A stretch of 64,000 nucleotides of DNA from Agarilytica sp045430285. GTDB lineage: Bacteria > Pseudomonadota > Gammaproteobacteria > Pseudomonadales > Cellvibrionaceae. This document shows positions 63,614 through 64,000 of the stretch, one piece after another. Positions within the stretch are counted from its first letter, which is position 1. Each line of letters starts with the position of its first letter. The position numbers and the translations under genes were made by a program. The notes beneath the pieces were generated by a model. It saw only the letters and a program-made list of their open reading frames with translations. It did not search any database and was not told where the DNA came from. The DNA lies in NCBI GenBank assembly GCA_045430285.1, contig JAILXV010000001.1, forward strand, positions 372,001 to 436,000. Reading direction: 5' to 3'.

Positions 63614-64000
63614 ATGGCAGAACAACTCGCAGCATCCGATTCCAGTGACGACGTCATCGAAGGGTTCAATAACCTTAACCTGATTCGTCAAGCGGGTTTA
63701 ATGGTGGGGTTAGCCGCAAGCGTCGCGTTTGGTGTCGCAATTGCTTTTTGGAGTTTAGGTGAAGACTATAAACCCTTGTACGGCAGTCTTGATCGTTTAG
63801 ATTCATCAGAAGTGGGCAGTATTCTCGACTTCAATGAAATACCCTACAAAATTGACGGCTCCAGTGGTGCCTTACTTGTACCCGTGGGCGATGTTCAAAA
63901 AGCGCGTATCGTGCTCGCTGAAAATGGGATCCAAGGGGATCAATCTTTTGGTTTGGAAATGTTGGATGGCGAGCAGCCACTTGGCACGAGCCAATTTATC
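63614..64000 (+). CDS. fliF: MS-ring protein FliF, 5' part only
   Basis: From an ATG at 63614 the frame stays open for 129 codons to the window edge. It shows a cytosolic N-terminus (FNNLNLIRQAGLMVG), a membrane helix (about 29-48, LVGLAASVAFGVAIAFWSL-like) and the YscJ/FliF ring-building part (YKPLYGSLDRLDSSEVGSIL, IPYKIDGSSGALLVP, ARIVLAENGIQGDQSFGLEM). FliF forms the MS ring and housing of the export gate. The rest lies outside the window. Confidence 0.96.
   Translation, partial: MAEQLAASDSSDDVIEGFNNLNLIRQAGLMVGLAASVAFGVAIAFWSLGEDYKPLYGSLDRLDSSEVGSILDFNEIPYKIDGSSGALLVPVGDVQKARIVLAENGIQGDQSFGLEMLDGEQPLGTSQFI

Overview
The window is chromosomal DNA of a gammaproteobacterium, probably a marine one, with a Pseudomonas/Vibrio-type polar flagellum. 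The case rests on gene order (flgN-flgM / flgA / cheV-cheR / flgBCDEFGHIJKL / flagellin / flaG-fliD-fliS / fleQ / fleS-fleR / fliE-fliF), the FleQ-FleSR sigma54 cascade, and flanking bioA, ttcA and rsmE. I cannot fix the genus. No IS element, prophage, CRISPR array or rRNA was seen.

Region 1 (1-9.5 kb) is mixed: the 5' part of bioA, a PilZ (YcgR/FlgZ-like) gene, ttcA, a GGDEF-EAL c-di-GMP enzyme, rsmE, a small unknown gene, tRNA-Arg(CCU), and an arsS-type radical-SAM operon with its two usual partner transferases. Region 2 (9.5-28.6 kb) is the early/middle flagellar locus: flgN and flgM (behind a sigma28 promoter), flgA, cheV, cheR, then rod, hook, ring and junction genes flgB to flgL, then a first flagellin. 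Sigma54 -24/-12 promoters precede flgB, flgF and this flagellin.

Region 3 (28.8-47.6 kb) is a flagellin-glycosylation island between two flagellin genes. One arm (39.3 to 28.8 kb, minus strand) is a tightly packed nine-gene operon: a short NeuB-like synthase, a methyltransferase, three ATP-grasp ligases, a transaldolase-like protein, an SDR, a GH57-like protein and an SpsF-SpsG/PseG fusion. The divergent arm has pseB, pseC and a cytidylyltransferase-like/methyltransferase fusion. Two further minus-strand genes encode a PhyH-like/GSCFA fusion and a Maf glycosyltransferase. The set covers most of a pseudaminic-acid-type pathway, but no PseH acetyltransferase is visible. I infer a nonulosonic acid carrying an unusual acyl group installed by ATP-grasp ligation. 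This is the best candidate for an undescribed system.

Region 4 (48.2-64 kb) is the late and regulatory flagellar locus: a second flagellin (sigma28 promoter), flaG, fliD, three FliS-family genes and a small FliT-like gene, fleQ, an inserted hybrid histidine kinase, fleS-fleR (sigma54 promoter), a small PA3496-family gene, fliE and the start of fliF. The octamer ATTGCCGC recurs around the sigma54 promoters of flgB and flagellin 1, and a CGGCAA hexamer lies just upstream of the one before fliE. It resembles the CGGCAA element that I recall for the Vibrio FleR homologue FlrC.
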